A DNA stretch of 53,080 nucleotides from Halorientalis sp. (GTDB taxonomy: Archaea; Halobacteriota; Halobacteria; Halobacteriales; Haloarculaceae): contig NZ_JAQCNH010000017.1 of the NCBI RefSeq assembly GCF_028275115.1, positions 1 to 53,080 of the forward strand, written 5' to 3'. The number at the start of each line of letters is the position of its first letter. Position 1 is the stretch's first letter. Below the pieces are notes generated by a model, which made no database searches, was not told the origin of the DNA, and saw only the letters and a program-made list of their open reading frames with translations. A program made the position numbers and the translations under genes. Positions 43,641 to 53,031 of the stretch are shown piece by piece.

Positions 43641-45335
43641 ATGGCTCAGCAGATGGGTAACCAGCCCCTCATCGTACTCTCCGAGGAGAGTCAGCGGACA
43701 TCAGGGAAAGACGCACAGTCGATGAACATCACGGCCGGGAAGGCCGTCGCCGAGTCCGTTCGGACCACACTCGGTCCGAAGGGAATGGACAAGATGCTCG
43801 TGGGCGACACGGGCAGCGTCGTCGTCACGAACGACGGCGTCACCATTCTCGACGAGATGGACATCGAGCACCCCGCGGCCAACATGATCGTCGAGGTCGC
43901 CCAGACCCAGGAGGACGAGGTCGGCGACGGCACGACGACCGCCGTCGTCATTTCCGGGGAACTCCTCGCCAAGGCCGAGGACCTGCTGGACCAGGACATC
44001 CACGCCACCATCCTGGCCCAGGGGTACCGACAGGCCGCTGAGAAGGCAAAAGAGATCCTCGAGGACATGGCCATCGAAGTCGACGAGGACGACACCGACA
44101 TCCTCGAACAGATCGCTGCGACCGCGATGACCGGCAAGGGCGCCGAAAACGCCAAAGATACGCTGGCCTCGCTCGTCGTCGACGCCGTGCGCGCCGTCGC
44201 CGACGACGAGGGCATCGACACGGACAACATCAAAGTCGAGAAGGTCGTCGGCGGCTCTATCGACGAGTCCGAACTCGTCGAGGGCGTCATCGTCGACAAG
44301 GAGCGCGTCCACGACAACATGCCCTACGCCGTCGAGGACGCCGACGTGGCCCTGCTCGACACGGCCATCGAGGTCCCCGAGACGGAACTGGACACCGAAG
44401 TCAACGTCACCGACCCCGACCAACTTCAGCAGTTCCTCGACCAGGAGGAAAAACAGCTCCAAGAGATGGTCGACAACCTGAACGATGCCGGCGCCGACGT
44501 CGTCTTCTGTCAGAAGGGCATCGACGACATGGCCCAGCACTACCTGGCTCAGGAAGGCATCCTGGCCGTTCGTCGAGCCAAAAAGTCCGACGTCAAGGCG
44601 CTCGCCCGCTCGACGGGCGCTCGGATCGTCTCCAACATCGACGACGTCACCGAGGACGACCTCGGCTTCGCCGGTTCCGTCGCCGAGAAAGACATCGGCG
44701 GCGACCAGCGCATCTTCGTCGAGGATGTCGACGACGCCAGGGCCGTCACGCTGATTCTGCGCGGCGGGACCGACCACGTCGTCGACGAGGTCGAACGCGC
44801 AATCGAGGACTCACTGGGCGTCGTGTCCGTCACTCTCGAAGACGGGCAGGTCCTCCCCGGCGGTGGGGCCCCCGAAACCCAGCTCGCGCTCGGTCTGCGT
44901 GACTACGCCGACTCCGTCGGCGGCCGCGAGCAGCTGGCTGTCGAGGCCTTCGCCGACGCTATCGACGTCGTTCCGCGGACGCTCGCCGAGAACGCCGGCC
45001 TCGACCCCATCGACTCGCTGGTCGAACTCCGCAGTCAGCACGACGGCGGTTCCACCACGTCCGGGCTGGACGCTTACACCGGTGAAGTCGTCGACATGGA
45101 GGACGACGGTGTCGTCGAGCCCCTCCGCGTCAAAACACAGGCCGTCGAGAGCGCCACGGAAGCCGCAGTCATGATCCTGCGAATCGACGACGTCATTGCG
45201 GCCGGCGATCTCAAGGGCGGCGGCTCCGACGACGACGGCGACGAAGGGCCACCCGCAGGCGGCCCCGGCGGCGCGCCCGGCGGCATGGGCGGCATGGGCG
45301 GCGGTATGGGCGGCGGCATGGGCGGGATGATGTAG
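43641..45335 (+). CDS. thsA: Thermosome (group II chaperonin) subunit
   Basis: 564 residues from ATG 43641 ([20 protein letters not shown]); a TTG two codons upstream is in frame but less likely. Equatorial ATPase motifs [16 protein letters not shown] and [11 protein letters not shown] are intact, and the GGGAPE motif ([14 protein letters not shown]) is present. The C-terminal tail is the Gly-Met repeat ([18 protein letters not shown]) that lines the cavity floor. It folds proteins in an 8-fold double ring with other subunits, which are not in the window. Confidence 0.97.
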   Translation: MAQQMGNQPLIVLSEESQRTSGKDAQSMNITAGKAVAESVRTTLGPKGMDKMLVGDTGSVVVTNDGVTILDEMDIEHPAANMIVEVAQTQEDEVGDGTTTAVVISGELLAKAEDLLDQDIHATILAQGYRQAAEKAKEILEDMAIEVDEDDTDILEQIAATAMTGKGAENAKDTLASLVVDAVRAVADDEGIDTDNIKVEKVVGGSIDESELVEGVIVDKERVHDNMPYAVEDADVALLDTAIEVPETELDTEVNVTDPDQLQQFLDQEEKQLQEMVDNLNDAGADVVFCQKGIDDMAQHYLAQEGILAVRRAKKSDVKALARSTGARIVSNIDDVTEDDLGFAGSVAEKDIGGDQRIFVEDVDDARAVTLILRGGTDHVVDEVERAIEDSLGVVSVTLEDGQVLPGGGAPETQLALGLRDYADSVGGREQLAVEAFADAIDVVPRTLAENAGLDPIDSLVELRSQHDGGSTTSGLDAYTGEVVDMEDDGVVEPLRVKTQAVESATEAAVMILRIDDVIAAGDLKGGGSDDDGDEGPPAGGPGGAPGGMGGMGGGMGGGMGGMM

Positions 45336-45589
45336 GAGAGGCGAGCGTAGCGAGTCTCTCCGAACTGCCGAGCGGGGAACGAAGTGACCCGCGAGGCAAA
45401 CCCACGTTTCGCACCTCGCTTGGGCGCTTCGTGCCCCCTCGGGGCGCGGTGCTCGCTCGTCGGCGTTCCGCGCGCTCACGGGGTTTCGCCACGTTCGCGT
45501 GCGGTACTGCAACTCGCCCACACCGCACCCGCATCGCTCCGTCGAACGCAACTCCGTTTCTTTCGTGACCGCTCGCCAGCAACGGCTCC
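45336..45589. other. Convergent intergenic region, no gene seen
   Basis: 254 bp between the convergent thermosome and lipoprotein genes. It has several short inverted repeats (for example GCGAGCGTAGCGAGTC just after the thermosome stop) and basic open frames only. It probably holds 3' ends of both transcripts. Confidence 0.5.
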
Positions 45590-46411
45590 TCAGTCGCTCC
45601 CGAACCAGACTGCGCCGTAACGCAGTCGCTCGGTCACCTGCTCACCGGTCCGGACGCGTTCGTAGCGCACCTCGTAGGACATGACGACGGTACTCGGCTC
45701 GACCTCCAGTAGGACCGAGAGGTTCCGAACCCGCTCGCCGAACAGCGTCGCCGTCGTTGCGTTGGCCCGGTAGTAGTACGTCGTCGTCCGCAGCGGGACT
45801 CCGTTCGGGTTGTCGGTCCGGACCAACTCGGCCGTCGAGAGAATCGGTTCCAACCGGTCCCGGAACGACGGCGCAGGCACCCGGTCTTCGGTCCGGGTCG
45901 CCGCGACCGAGCCGAACGGGTCGTCGGTGGTCACGACCGTCCAGGCCTGCGAGGAGTCGCCTGTGTCGGTGCCAGAGAGCGGGCGGCCGTTCCGGCGTTC
46001 TAAGCGACCGTCGGTGATGCGATAGCCGGTCTCCGTCTGCTCGCCGTCGACCACCTGCAGGTCGGTCGCGCGGTAGCTAGGCGACCCGGATTCGGCGCGG
46101 CCGTCGACCACCCGCCGCCGAACCGTCCCGTTCCGGTCGGTGACCGCTCGCTCGTATGTGAACACGACGGACGCCTCGTTGAGGGTCCCGACGTGGGCGG
46201 TCAACAACGCGTCGGGGTCGACGACCTGCCGGCGGGTCACGCCGACAGCGATCCGTGGACGGGCGGTCACGGTCGGCGTCGCCTCGGGTGTCGGGACGGT
46301 GACCTCTGGCACGGAGACGGGGTCGGGCGTCTCCGTGTCGTCGGCAGTGAGCCCGGCACAACCGGCCGCGAGAACGGCACAGCACAGGAGGACCGGCGCG
46401 AGGCGGGGCAT
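45590..46411 (-). CDS. Haloarchaeal lipoprotein, unknown function
   Basis: 273 residues from ATG 46411 (MPRLAPVLLCCAVLAAGCAG). The lipobox LAAGC with C18 predicts a lipid-anchored surface protein; no twin arginine precedes the hydrophobic stretch, so Sec is more likely. A Thr/Pro linker (about 25-55) is followed by a soluble domain with repeated beta strands (ASVVFTYERAVTDRNGTVRR, LLEVEPSTVVMSYEVRYERV). It matches a large haloarchaeal lipoprotein family of unknown function. A CTTAAGTC box lies about 25 bp upstream. Confidence 0.82.
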   Translation of the reverse strand: MPRLAPVLLCCAVLAAGCAGLTADDTETPDPVSVPEVTVPTPEATPTVTARPRIAVGVTRRQVVDPDALLTAHVGTLNEASVVFTYERAVTDRNGTVRRRVVDGRAESGSPSYRATDLQVVDGEQTETGYRITDGRLERRNGRPLSGTDTGDSSQAWTVVTTDDPFGSVAATRTEDRVPAPSFRDRLEPILSTAELVRTDNPNGVPLRTTTYYYRANATTATLFGERVRNLSVLLEVEPSTVVMSYEVRYERVRTGEQVTERLRYGAVWFGSD

Positions 46412-46538
46412 AGCCACTTCTGGGGCTGTCTCGACTTAAGCGCCCGGGCGGCGCGTTTCTGGACGACGGGCGCGTCCGACGATATCCTCCTCTACCGGAG
46501 TACTGCGTCTCGCCCGGCGCTGGAGATTGCATACCGCT

Positions 46539-47300
46539 GTCGTGCTCGACCTCGGTGAGACCCTCTCGGTCGGCTTCGCTCTCGACACCACGGAGGCCGA
46601 CTCCGCCGCGCCGCTACAACTATTCTTCCACGTCTCGGACACGTCTCGGGGTTCGGTGGTCGCCCCGTCGACAACGTCGACGGCGACAGGACGAACGTGA
46701 GTGCCGTCAACCTGGACACCGGGAACCAGTTCCGTATCGACGGCAACAACACCGGGCACGACCCGCTCGGGGCTGTCACGGTGACCCGGCAGGAACCGCC
46801 CGGTGGCGTCGAGGGGAGCGACTCCCGAACCACGGTCGACGCGGACGCCGCCAATTCCGAGAACGTTCGGTTCTCTCGGGTCGCAAACGGGACGCTGCCG
46901 CTCACGGACCCACTCTCCCTCTGCCGTGAGGACGGCGAACACGTCGTTACCTTCCGCTCGGAGGGCCCGACGCGACTGCTCGTCGCCGTCGACCGCCAAT
47001 CGACTACGTCGACCGAGCGGGCCTGAACCGGACGACCGAGCCCACGACGGTGCCTCCCACCCAGGCGCCCGCGACGCGGCCCGACGAGTCCGGCATCTTC
47101 GACCTCTCTGATGTCGACGGCCCGGCCGCACTCGCGCTCTCGGGAACAATCGTCTTCGTCGTTCTCGGCATTCTCTACTCCGTTCGCCCTGGCTCCGAGA
47201 CGACGAAGACGAGAACAGGGGAGACGACCCCTCACCGAGGACGACGAGCCGACGGCCGGGGACGGCGGTCGCAGACGGGACCGGTGAGGGTGACGCCTGA
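46539..47300 (+). pseudogene. Broken gene for a cell-surface protein with C-terminal membrane helix
   Basis: Pieces in different frames read as one exported protein. 46539 to about 46660 gives VVLDLGETLSVGFALDTT and APLQLFFHVSDTSRGSVV. Then, after a frameshift, 46680-47023 gives NLDTGNQFRIDGNNTGHDPL, TRQEPPGGVEGSDSRTTVD and CREDGEHVVTFRSEG, ending in a stop. A second shift near 47000 gives DYVDRAGLNRTTEPTTVPPT and a hydrophobic helix (LALSGTIVFVVLGILYSV). A third shift near 47205 restores an acidic tail (DEDENRGDDP). No signal peptide or start is visible, so the 5' end is probably lost too. Family unknown. Confidence 0.7.
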
Positions 47301-47332
47301 GGCTTAAGTCCCGCGACCGACCAGATGTTGGT

Positions 47333-48325
47333 ATGGAGACGCTGCTGTTGAACCCGGCTGCCGTCGAGGAGAGCGCACAGCTGCCGGCAGTCGTCGACGC
47401 CGTCGAGGGGGCTTTCGCCGCGTACGCCCGCGGGGACGCCCGAATGCCTGCCAAATCCTACATCGACCTCCCGCAGTACGACGGGGATTTCCGGTCGATG
47501 CCCGCCTATCTGGGCACCGACGACTGGGACGGCGCTGGTATCAAGTGGGTCAACTCCCACCCGTCCAATCCCGAGGAACACGGCCTGCCGACGGTGATGG
47601 GGACGATGATCTACTCCGACCCCGAGACCGCCGCGCCGCTGGCGATTATCGACGGGACGACCCTCACCCGCAAACGGACCGGCGCGGCCGCCGCCGTCGC
47701 CACTGACCACCTCGCCGTCGACGACGCCACCTCGCTCGGCCTCGTCGGCGCGGGCGTCCAGGCCCGCGCACAACTGGAGGCCATCGCCGCGGTCAGAGAC
47801 ATCGAAACCGTCGTCGTCGCCGACAAGGACCCCGACGCCGTCGACACGTTCCGGGCGGCGATCGCCGACACCTACGACGTTCGGGACGGCACCATCGCCG
47901 ACGCCGCCGCCTGTGACGTGGTTTCGACGACGACGCCGGTCCGGGACCCAATCGTCCCCCGCGATGCCGTCGGTGAGCACACTCACATCAACGCGATGGG
48001 GGCCGACGCCGAGGGGAAACACGAACTCGCCGACCAGATTTTGCTCGACGCGAAACTGGTCATCGACGACCACGCACAGTGTACCCACTCCGGCGAGATC
48101 AACGTCCCGTACGCCGCCGGGACCCTCGACGACGAGGACATTCACGCCGAACTCGGTGTGGTCGTCGTCGAGGAAAAAAGCGGTCGGAGCGCCGACGACG
48201 GCGTCACCGTCTTCGACTCCACGGGACTGGCCATCCAGGACGTGGCCAGCGCACACGTCGTCTACGAGTACGCCAGCGAACACGACGTGGGCGAGTCGAT
48301 GGAACTGGTCGGGTCGGACCTCTAG
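47333..48325 (+). CDS. ala: Alanine dehydrogenase / ornithine cyclodeaminase family protein
   Basis: 330 residues, mu-crystallin superfamily. Substrate Lys lies in GAGIKWVNSHPSNPEEHGLP, the NAD loop is GLVGAGVQARAQLEAI, and the late motifs THINAMGADAEGKHEL and DDHAQCTHSGEIN are present. Archaeal members such as Archaeoglobus AlaDH make alanine from pyruvate and ammonia, while others deaminate ornithine to proline. The sequence does not decide; the AlaDH reading is favoured for archaea. A TATA-like GGCTTAAGT lies about 26 bp upstream. Confidence 0.88.
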   Translation: METLLLNPAAVEESAQLPAVVDAVEGAFAAYARGDARMPAKSYIDLPQYDGDFRSMPAYLGTDDWDGAGIKWVNSHPSNPEEHGLPTVMGTMIYSDPETAAPLAIIDGTTLTRKRTGAAAAVATDHLAVDDATSLGLVGAGVQARAQLEAIAAVRDIETVVVADKDPDAVDTFRAAIADTYDVRDGTIADAAACDVVSTTTPVRDPIVPRDAVGEHTHINAMGADAEGKHELADQILLDAKLVIDDHAQCTHSGEINVPYAAGTLDDEDIHAELGVVVVEEKSGRSADDGVTVFDSTGLAIQDVASAHVVYEYASEHDVGESMELVGSDL

Positions 48326-48684
48326 ATCCGACCTGCCGACCGTTGAACCGCGAACTCTGCGTCGCGGGCACAGCACCGAGACGAACGGCAGGTGTGACAG
48401 GACGACCACGGCCAACACGAACGCCAGGTCACAGTCTATCAGGTCCATCTCCGTGCCGGGCCGTCCGCTGCAGGGCGGTGTGACTGTCCGAAACGACACG
48501 GGCAGTGCGAACCGTCGCCTCGTTCGCCCACACCTGTCCGCTCCACGGGCCGGTGGACAGACCGGCGCGGTCGGTTTCGGACCGCCGCCGTCGTGGTGAG
48601 CCGGTTCTCCTTCCGGGCCGCCGAGTGCTGGCGTTTCCTCGGCTCGAAGCCGACGGTACTGTTTTTAATCTTCTGGCCATACCC
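48326..48684. other. 359-bp gap, no clear gene
   Basis: Both strands carry basic open frames only. A minus-strand run from ATG 48449 (MDLIDCDLAFVLAVVVLSHL) looks like one membrane helix but continues into antisense of the upstream gene, so it is at best a relic. The TATA-like TGTTTTTAATC at 48660-48670 is the probable promoter of the 55-aa gene. Confidence 0.45.
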
Positions 48685-48852
48685 ATGGATATGCCTTACA
48701 TGTCGGGTGACGACTTCAGTGTTCACGCCGACGAGTGCGCGAAACAGGATTCGGGGTGGATGCCCCTGTCGGATCTGCCCGACGAGGTGAATTCGATCGA
48801 GGACCTCGAGTGTGAATGCTGGGACGAGTACGAATCGCTCGCGGAGGTGTAG
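48685..48852 (+). CDS. 55-residue acidic Cys-containing micro-protein
   Basis: ATG 48685 (MDMPYMSGDDFSVHADECAK) is preferred since a TTTTTAAT box ends about 17 bp before it; ATG 48691 and 48700 are alternatives and 48691 is even better spaced. The sequence is strongly acidic with three cysteines (DECAK and LECECWDE). No known domain. The composition and promoter make a real haloarchaeal small protein likely. Confidence 0.65.
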   Translation: MDMPYMSGDDFSVHADECAKQDSGWMPLSDLPDEVNSIEDLECECWDEYESLAEV

Positions 48853-49028
48853 CGGTTCCACAGACCGGCGTCCGAACGGCCCGACAGGGCTCGCCGGCCG
48901 ACCGTCGTTCTGGGTGTCCGAACCGGAGACCGACCGCGCGCCGAGGGCGTGTCGGCACACTCGTTTCGGCCGCCTGCTAGCTCGTCTCTACCGGATGTCA
49001 GCCGGCGGCTAGCCCTCGTTTGACTGTG

Positions 49029-51953
49029 TTACTCCAGGTGGATGGCTGGCCGGAACGGGACGGCGCTGTCAGCCGTGCCGTCCGGGTCGACGGCGTCGGG
49101 GTCAGCCTCGTCGTAGACCTCGACGGTCGCGTCGAACTCGGACTCGAGGAAGCCCCCAGCGTCCGCGTAGACGGCCCGTTCGTCGACGTCGGCCATCGCG
49201 GCGAGTTCGTCCGCGTCGCGTTCGCGGACCAATTCCACGAGGTCTTGCACGAGGTCGTTGACCGCGTCCCCTCTCTCCCGGAGGTCGGGGTCCTCCATGA
49301 CCTGACCCATGACCGCGCCGACGTCGGTTCCGGTTTCCCGCACAGTCTCGAACACGTCGCGCTTCCAGTTGGCCGCGACGTACACCCGCACCGTGTCGGG
49401 GTCGGTCCCGGTCACGTCCACGATGTCGTGGATGTCGTCGGTGACGGCCTCGACCAACCGCTCTCGGCGCTCGACGGTCTCGTCCTCGAACTCCGGGATG
49501 GGTTCGGGCCAGTCGGCATCCTCAGCGGGCTCGCCGGTCAACTGCTCGTGGAGTTCGTTCGCCATGAACGGGACGAAGGGTGCGAGCAGGCGCAGTCGCG
49601 TCCGCAACACCTCACGGAGCGTCCACTGTGCGCCGGTCCGGTCGAGGTCGGCCCGCCGCCGGTACCACTTCAGATGCTCCTCGAAACTGTAGAAGACGGC
49701 CTGACTCGCCGTCCGGGTCTCGAACCCGTCCATGGCCTCTGTGGCCGCCCGGATCGTCCCCTGGAGCTTCGAGAGGAGCCAGCGGTCGATATGTTCGAGG
49801 TCGGGCCGCACGTCCTCGTCGCCGTCCACGTCCGCCGTCTCCTCGCCGTCGATTTCGAGGGTGATCTCGACCATCTCGTCGACGTCGTAGCCGATGACCG
49901 CTTGGGCTCGCGACCAGAACCGGTCGAGCTGGGCGCGCGTACTGCCCACGAGGTCGTCTCGCCAGTCGTAGTCCTGCCACGGCTCCGCGGAGTTCAGTAG
50001 GAAGAATCGGACGGTGTCGGCCCCGTACTCGTCGATTGCCTTCGAGGGAAGGACAACGTGTCCCTTCGAGGAGGACATCGCTTCACCTTCCAACAGACCC
50101 ATCCCCATGATAGTGATGCCCTGGGGCCACTTCTCCTCGGAGAACAGTTCACCGTGGTGGAACTGGAAGAACGTGAGGTGGTTGTTGATGAGGTCGTTCC
50201 CGGAACACCGCCAGTCGACTGGGTACCAGTGTTCCCACTCCTCGCGGAGTTCCAGCGCGCGCTCGTCGGGGTCTGCCACCGCATCGGCGCCGTAAAACAG
50301 GGCGTCGAAGAAGTCGTGGTCGAGGTCCTCGACCGGGATGTTCTCGAGCCGGTGAGCGATGGTGTAGTAAGACATGTACACCGTCGAGTCTGACAGGGGC
50401 TCGATCACGAAGTCCTCGTCCCACGGCAGACGGGTGCCCAGCCCGTAGTTGCGGATGCAGGGCCACTCGTTGAGCCAGTCGATGGTGTGATCGTACTGAT
50501 CCCGGGTGTTCTCGGGAATCGTCTCCATCCCGTCCAGAACCGCGTGGGCCTTTCCCGTCCACTCGGCGTCGTTGTACCGCAAAAACCAGGTGTCCTGTTT
50601 GGCGACCTCCACGTCGCCGCCACAGCGACAGACGACTTCCTCGGTGAACTCGTACATCTCGTCGAACGCGCCCGTCTCTTGGTAGTGTGTGCGGAACTCC
50701 TCGCGGACGTTCTCGACGGTCATGCCCGCGAACTCGCCGTAGTCGTCGTGCATGACGCCCTGATGGAACTCGGCCTGGTAGAGGTCGGCCGTCACGTCCT
50801 CCAGTTCCGGGGCGTCCGAGGACTCGATGCCGGCCGCCTCGACGGCCGTCCGCGCCGGAATCTCGCCGTACTCCTCGATGTCCAGAATTGGAACCGGCTC
50901 GACGTCGGCCACGTCCTCGGGGTCGATCCCGTACTCGCGCATGCGGTCGTCGTCGTCTTTGGCCTCCTGCAGTGCCAGATAGTCGTCGGGCGAGTGGGCC
51001 GGCACGGACATGACGACGCCGGTCGCGTTGTCGGTGTCGACGAAGGTCGCCGGCAGGATCAGTACCTCGTCACCGGTGATAGGGTTGGTGACCGTCTCGC
51101 CGATCAGGTCTTCGCCGGTGAGTTCGTCTTCGATGTCTATCTCCCGCTCCTGGAGTCGCAGTTTTTCGACGGCCTCGCTGGAGACGACCCAGGTTTCCTG
51201 ATCGACAGTCGCCCGCACGTACTTCCCGTCGGGGTGGGCGTAGGCGTTCGTGACGCCCCGGACGGTCTCGGGTCGGAGGGTGGCCATCGGGGCGGTCACG
51301 TCCTCGCCGTCGAACTCCATCCCGAACTTTACGAGGGTGTACTCCTGGAACTCGGCCTCTTCGCCCTCGAGCAGGTCGTGTGTCGTAACCGGGTTCTCCT
51401 CGTCCGTACAGAACTTCACCGGGTGGAGTCCCTTCTCCAGCAGCCCCCGATCTTTGAGGGTCTCGTACTGCCAGGTGATGAACTGCGAGTACCGCTCGTC
51501 GTTGGTGGTGAACTCCCGTCGCCAGTCGACGGAGAGTCCGAGTTGCCTCATACCCGACTTGTAGTGATTCTCGATGAAGTAGCGGGCAAAGCCCATCGGC
51601 GTCTCCAACTCCTCGAGAGTGTCTTCCGGGACGTTGTAGGTGTCTCGCAGCACCGACAGCTGATCTGCCTCGCCTTTTTTCAGACGCTCGACGGCGCCAA
51701 TGATCGGCGTGCCGGTGACGTGCCAGGCGATCGGAAAGAGGACTTCGTCGCCCTGGAGCCGGCGGTAGCGGGCGTACACGTCGGGCACGGTGTAGGTTCG
51801 GCAGTGGCCGATGTGCATCCCCCCGCTCGGATAGGGGTAGGGGACGGTAATGAAGGTCGGATCGGCCTCGCCGTCGGGATCGGCCTCGTACCGTCCCGTC
51901 TCGGCCCAGCGCTCGCGCCACTCCGCCTCCAGCCGTTGTGGCTCGTAATCCAT
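49029..51953 (-). CDS. leuS: Leucyl-tRNA synthetase
   Basis: 974 residues from ATG 51953 (MDYEPQRLEAEWRERWAETG), archaeal-type class I enzyme. The HIGH signature is GGMHIGHCRTY and the KMSKS loop is MSSSKGH. A CP1 editing domain (containing FGMEFDGEDVTAPMATLRPE and GVVMSVPAHSPDDY) hydrolyses mischarged tRNA. The C-terminal anticodon and tRNA-elbow domains are complete. A TATA-like TTCTTTTTAC 24-33 bp upstream supports the start, excluding a longer open frame to 52112. Confidence 0.97.
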   Translation of the reverse strand: MDYEPQRLEAEWRERWAETGRYEADPDGEADPTFITVPYPYPSGGMHIGHCRTYTVPDVYARYRRLQGDEVLFPIAWHVTGTPIIGAVERLKKGEADQLSVLRDTYNVPEDTLEELETPMGFARYFIENHYKSGMRQLGLSVDWRREFTTNDERYSQFITWQYETLKDRGLLEKGLHPVKFCTDEENPVTTHDLLEGEEAEFQEYTLVKFGMEFDGEDVTAPMATLRPETVRGVTNAYAHPDGKYVRATVDQETWVVSSEAVEKLRLQEREIDIEDELTGEDLIGETVTNPITGDEVLILPATFVDTDNATGVVMSVPAHSPDDYLALQEAKDDDDRMREYGIDPEDVADVEPVPILDIEEYGEIPARTAVEAAGIESSDAPELEDVTADLYQAEFHQGVMHDDYGEFAGMTVENVREEFRTHYQETGAFDEMYEFTEEVVCRCGGDVEVAKQDTWFLRYNDAEWTGKAHAVLDGMETIPENTRDQYDHTIDWLNEWPCIRNYGLGTRLPWDEDFVIEPLSDSTVYMSYYTIAHRLENIPVEDLDHDFFDALFYGADAVADPDERALELREEWEHWYPVDWRCSGNDLINNHLTFFQFHHGELFSEEKWPQGITIMGMGLLEGEAMSSSKGHVVLPSKAIDEYGADTVRFFLLNSAEPWQDYDWRDDLVGSTRAQLDRFWSRAQAVIGYDVDEMVEITLEIDGEETADVDGDEDVRPDLEHIDRWLLSKLQGTIRAATEAMDGFETRTASQAVFYSFEEHLKWYRRRADLDRTGAQWTLREVLRTRLRLLAPFVPFMANELHEQLTGEPAEDADWPEPIPEFEDETVERRERLVEAVTDDIHDIVDVTGTDPDTVRVYVAANWKRDVFETVRETGTDVGAVMGQVMEDPDLRERGDAVNDLVQDLVELVRERDADELAAMADVDERAVYADAGGFLESEFDATVEVYDEADPDAVDPDGTADSAVPFRPAIHLE

Positions 51954-51976
51954 ACCTACCGGTTCCCGCTGCCAGA

Positions 51977-51986
51977 GTAAAAAGAA
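51977..51986 (-). promoter_or_regulatory. TATA-like element of leuS
   Basis: The minus strand reads TTCTTTTTAC, ending 24 bp before ATG 51953. This spacing supports that start codon. No T-box or other leader structure fits in the short interval. Confidence 0.55.
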
Positions 51987-52115
51987 CTCCCTATCGACGC
52001 CCGCCCGCGTCCAGTCACCCCGCAGGTCGGCGGGACTCCTCCCGAGTGCCGTCCGCAGTCTCGCGCCCGGCGTCGTCGGCTGGACGGCGTCCTGCCGGCC
52101 GCCGGTCAGCATCGG

Positions 52116-52571
52116 TCAGCCGAGCGTGACGACCCCGTCGTCGAGCAGTTCCAGTAGGAGGTCGCGGGCGTGCCCGTCCGGATTCACACCGGTCTGGACG
52201 CGTTCGACTGCCCCGTCGGCGAGGACGAACGTCGTTCGGGGCGTCGAGCCGCCGGGTGCGTCGCGTGGGACGCCGAACGCCGCCGCCACCTCGCCATCGG
52301 GGTCGGCCAGCAGGTCGAATTCGACACCGGCCTCGTCGGCGAATTCGCGGTGTGACTCGGCGTCGTCGGTCGAGACGCCGTACACCGTGACGCCAGCGTC
52401 GTCGTACGTCTCACGCTCGCGTGCGAACTGTTCGGCCTCTGTTGTACAGCCCGGCGTCCCGTCTTCGGGATAAAAGTAGACGACCGTGGGGTCGGTGAAC
52501 GTCGGCGAGACCGTCTCGCCGTGCTGGTTCTGTGCCGTCACCTCGGGTGCCGGATCGCCAGCGTCGAGCAT
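52116..52571 (-). CDS. bcp: Peroxiredoxin (BCP/PrxQ type)
   Basis: 151 residues from ATG 52571 (MLDAGDPAPEVTAQNQHGET). The peroxidatic Cys lies in DGTPGCTTEAEQF, with the conserved Thr and the Arg of GGSTPRTTFVL. The resolving Cys that PrxQ proteins often have five residues later is absent (TTEAEQF), so it is a one-Cys form that needs an external thiol. It detoxifies peroxides. It is 37 bp downstream of the hsp20 gene in the same direction, a stress-response pair. Confidence 0.93.
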   Translation of the reverse strand: MLDAGDPAPEVTAQNQHGETVSPTFTDPTVVYFYPEDGTPGCTTEAEQFARERETYDDAGVTVYGVSTDDAESHREFADEAGVEFDLLADPDGEVAAAFGVPRDAPGGSTPRTTFVLADGAVERVQTGVNPDGHARDLLLELLDDGVVTLG

Positions 52572-52608
52572 GTCCGGCGGTTCGGCGGCCGACGGGAAGG
52601 CCGTTGTG

Positions 52609-53031
52609 CTAGCGCACCGGGATGTCCGTCGCGTCACCGGCCTCCTGTTTCGGGAGTCGGACCGTCAGCACGCCGTTGTCGTGGCTCGCCTCGGTAGACT
52701 CCTTTTGAACTCGGTTCGGGAGCGGTACCGTTCGACTCTTTGAGCGGTGGGTCCGTTCCTGCCGGAGGTACTGACGGTCGTCGTCTTCGGTCTCGGCGGT
52801 CGTCCCCTGAGTGGCGTCGATCCGCACCGTCTGCGGGTCAGGCAGGGTCACGTCGATGTCGTCGCTGGCGTAGCCGGGTAGGTCGGCGGTCACCTCGAAG
52901 GCATCGCCCGTGTCGGCCACGTCGACGGCGACGCTCCCGCTGACTCCCGTCACCGGCTCGAACTCGGTGAACTCGCTGCTGATCCGGTCGAACAGGCGGT
53001 CGATCTCCTCGAATGGGTTCTGTCGGTCCAT
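52609..53031 (-). CDS. hsp20: Small heat shock protein Hsp20
   Basis: 140 residues, MDRQNPFEEIDRLFDRISSE at the N-terminus and an alpha-crystallin domain (about 35-130) with FEVTADLPGYASDDIDVTLP, a glycosylation-free core and the closing DNGVLTVRLPK strand. The C-terminal DIPVR replaces the usual IxI motif. It is a holdase for unfolding proteins. A TATA-like AGTTTTACC lies about 32-40 bp upstream near the right edge. Confidence 0.93.
   Translation of the reverse strand: MDRQNPFEEIDRLFDRISSEFTEFEPVTGVSGSVAVDVADTGDAFEVTADLPGYASDDIDVTLPDPQTVRIDATQGTTAETEDDDRQYLRQERTHRSKSRTVPLPNRVQKESTEASHDNGVLTVRLPKQEAGDATDIPVR

Noticed and set aside
45336..45589. Possible CRISPR or repeat array because of repeated GCGAGCG/CTCGC units
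   Set aside because: The units are short, irregular and unspaced; ordinary GC-rich inverted repeats.
46436..48499. 687-codon minus-strand open frame
   Set aside because: It is antisense to the alanine dehydrogenase family gene and to the broken surface gene. High G+C makes long shadow frames, and no domain is seen.
50487..51980. 497-codon plus-strand frame over leuS
   Set aside because: Antisense to a full-length LeuRS with intact signatures.
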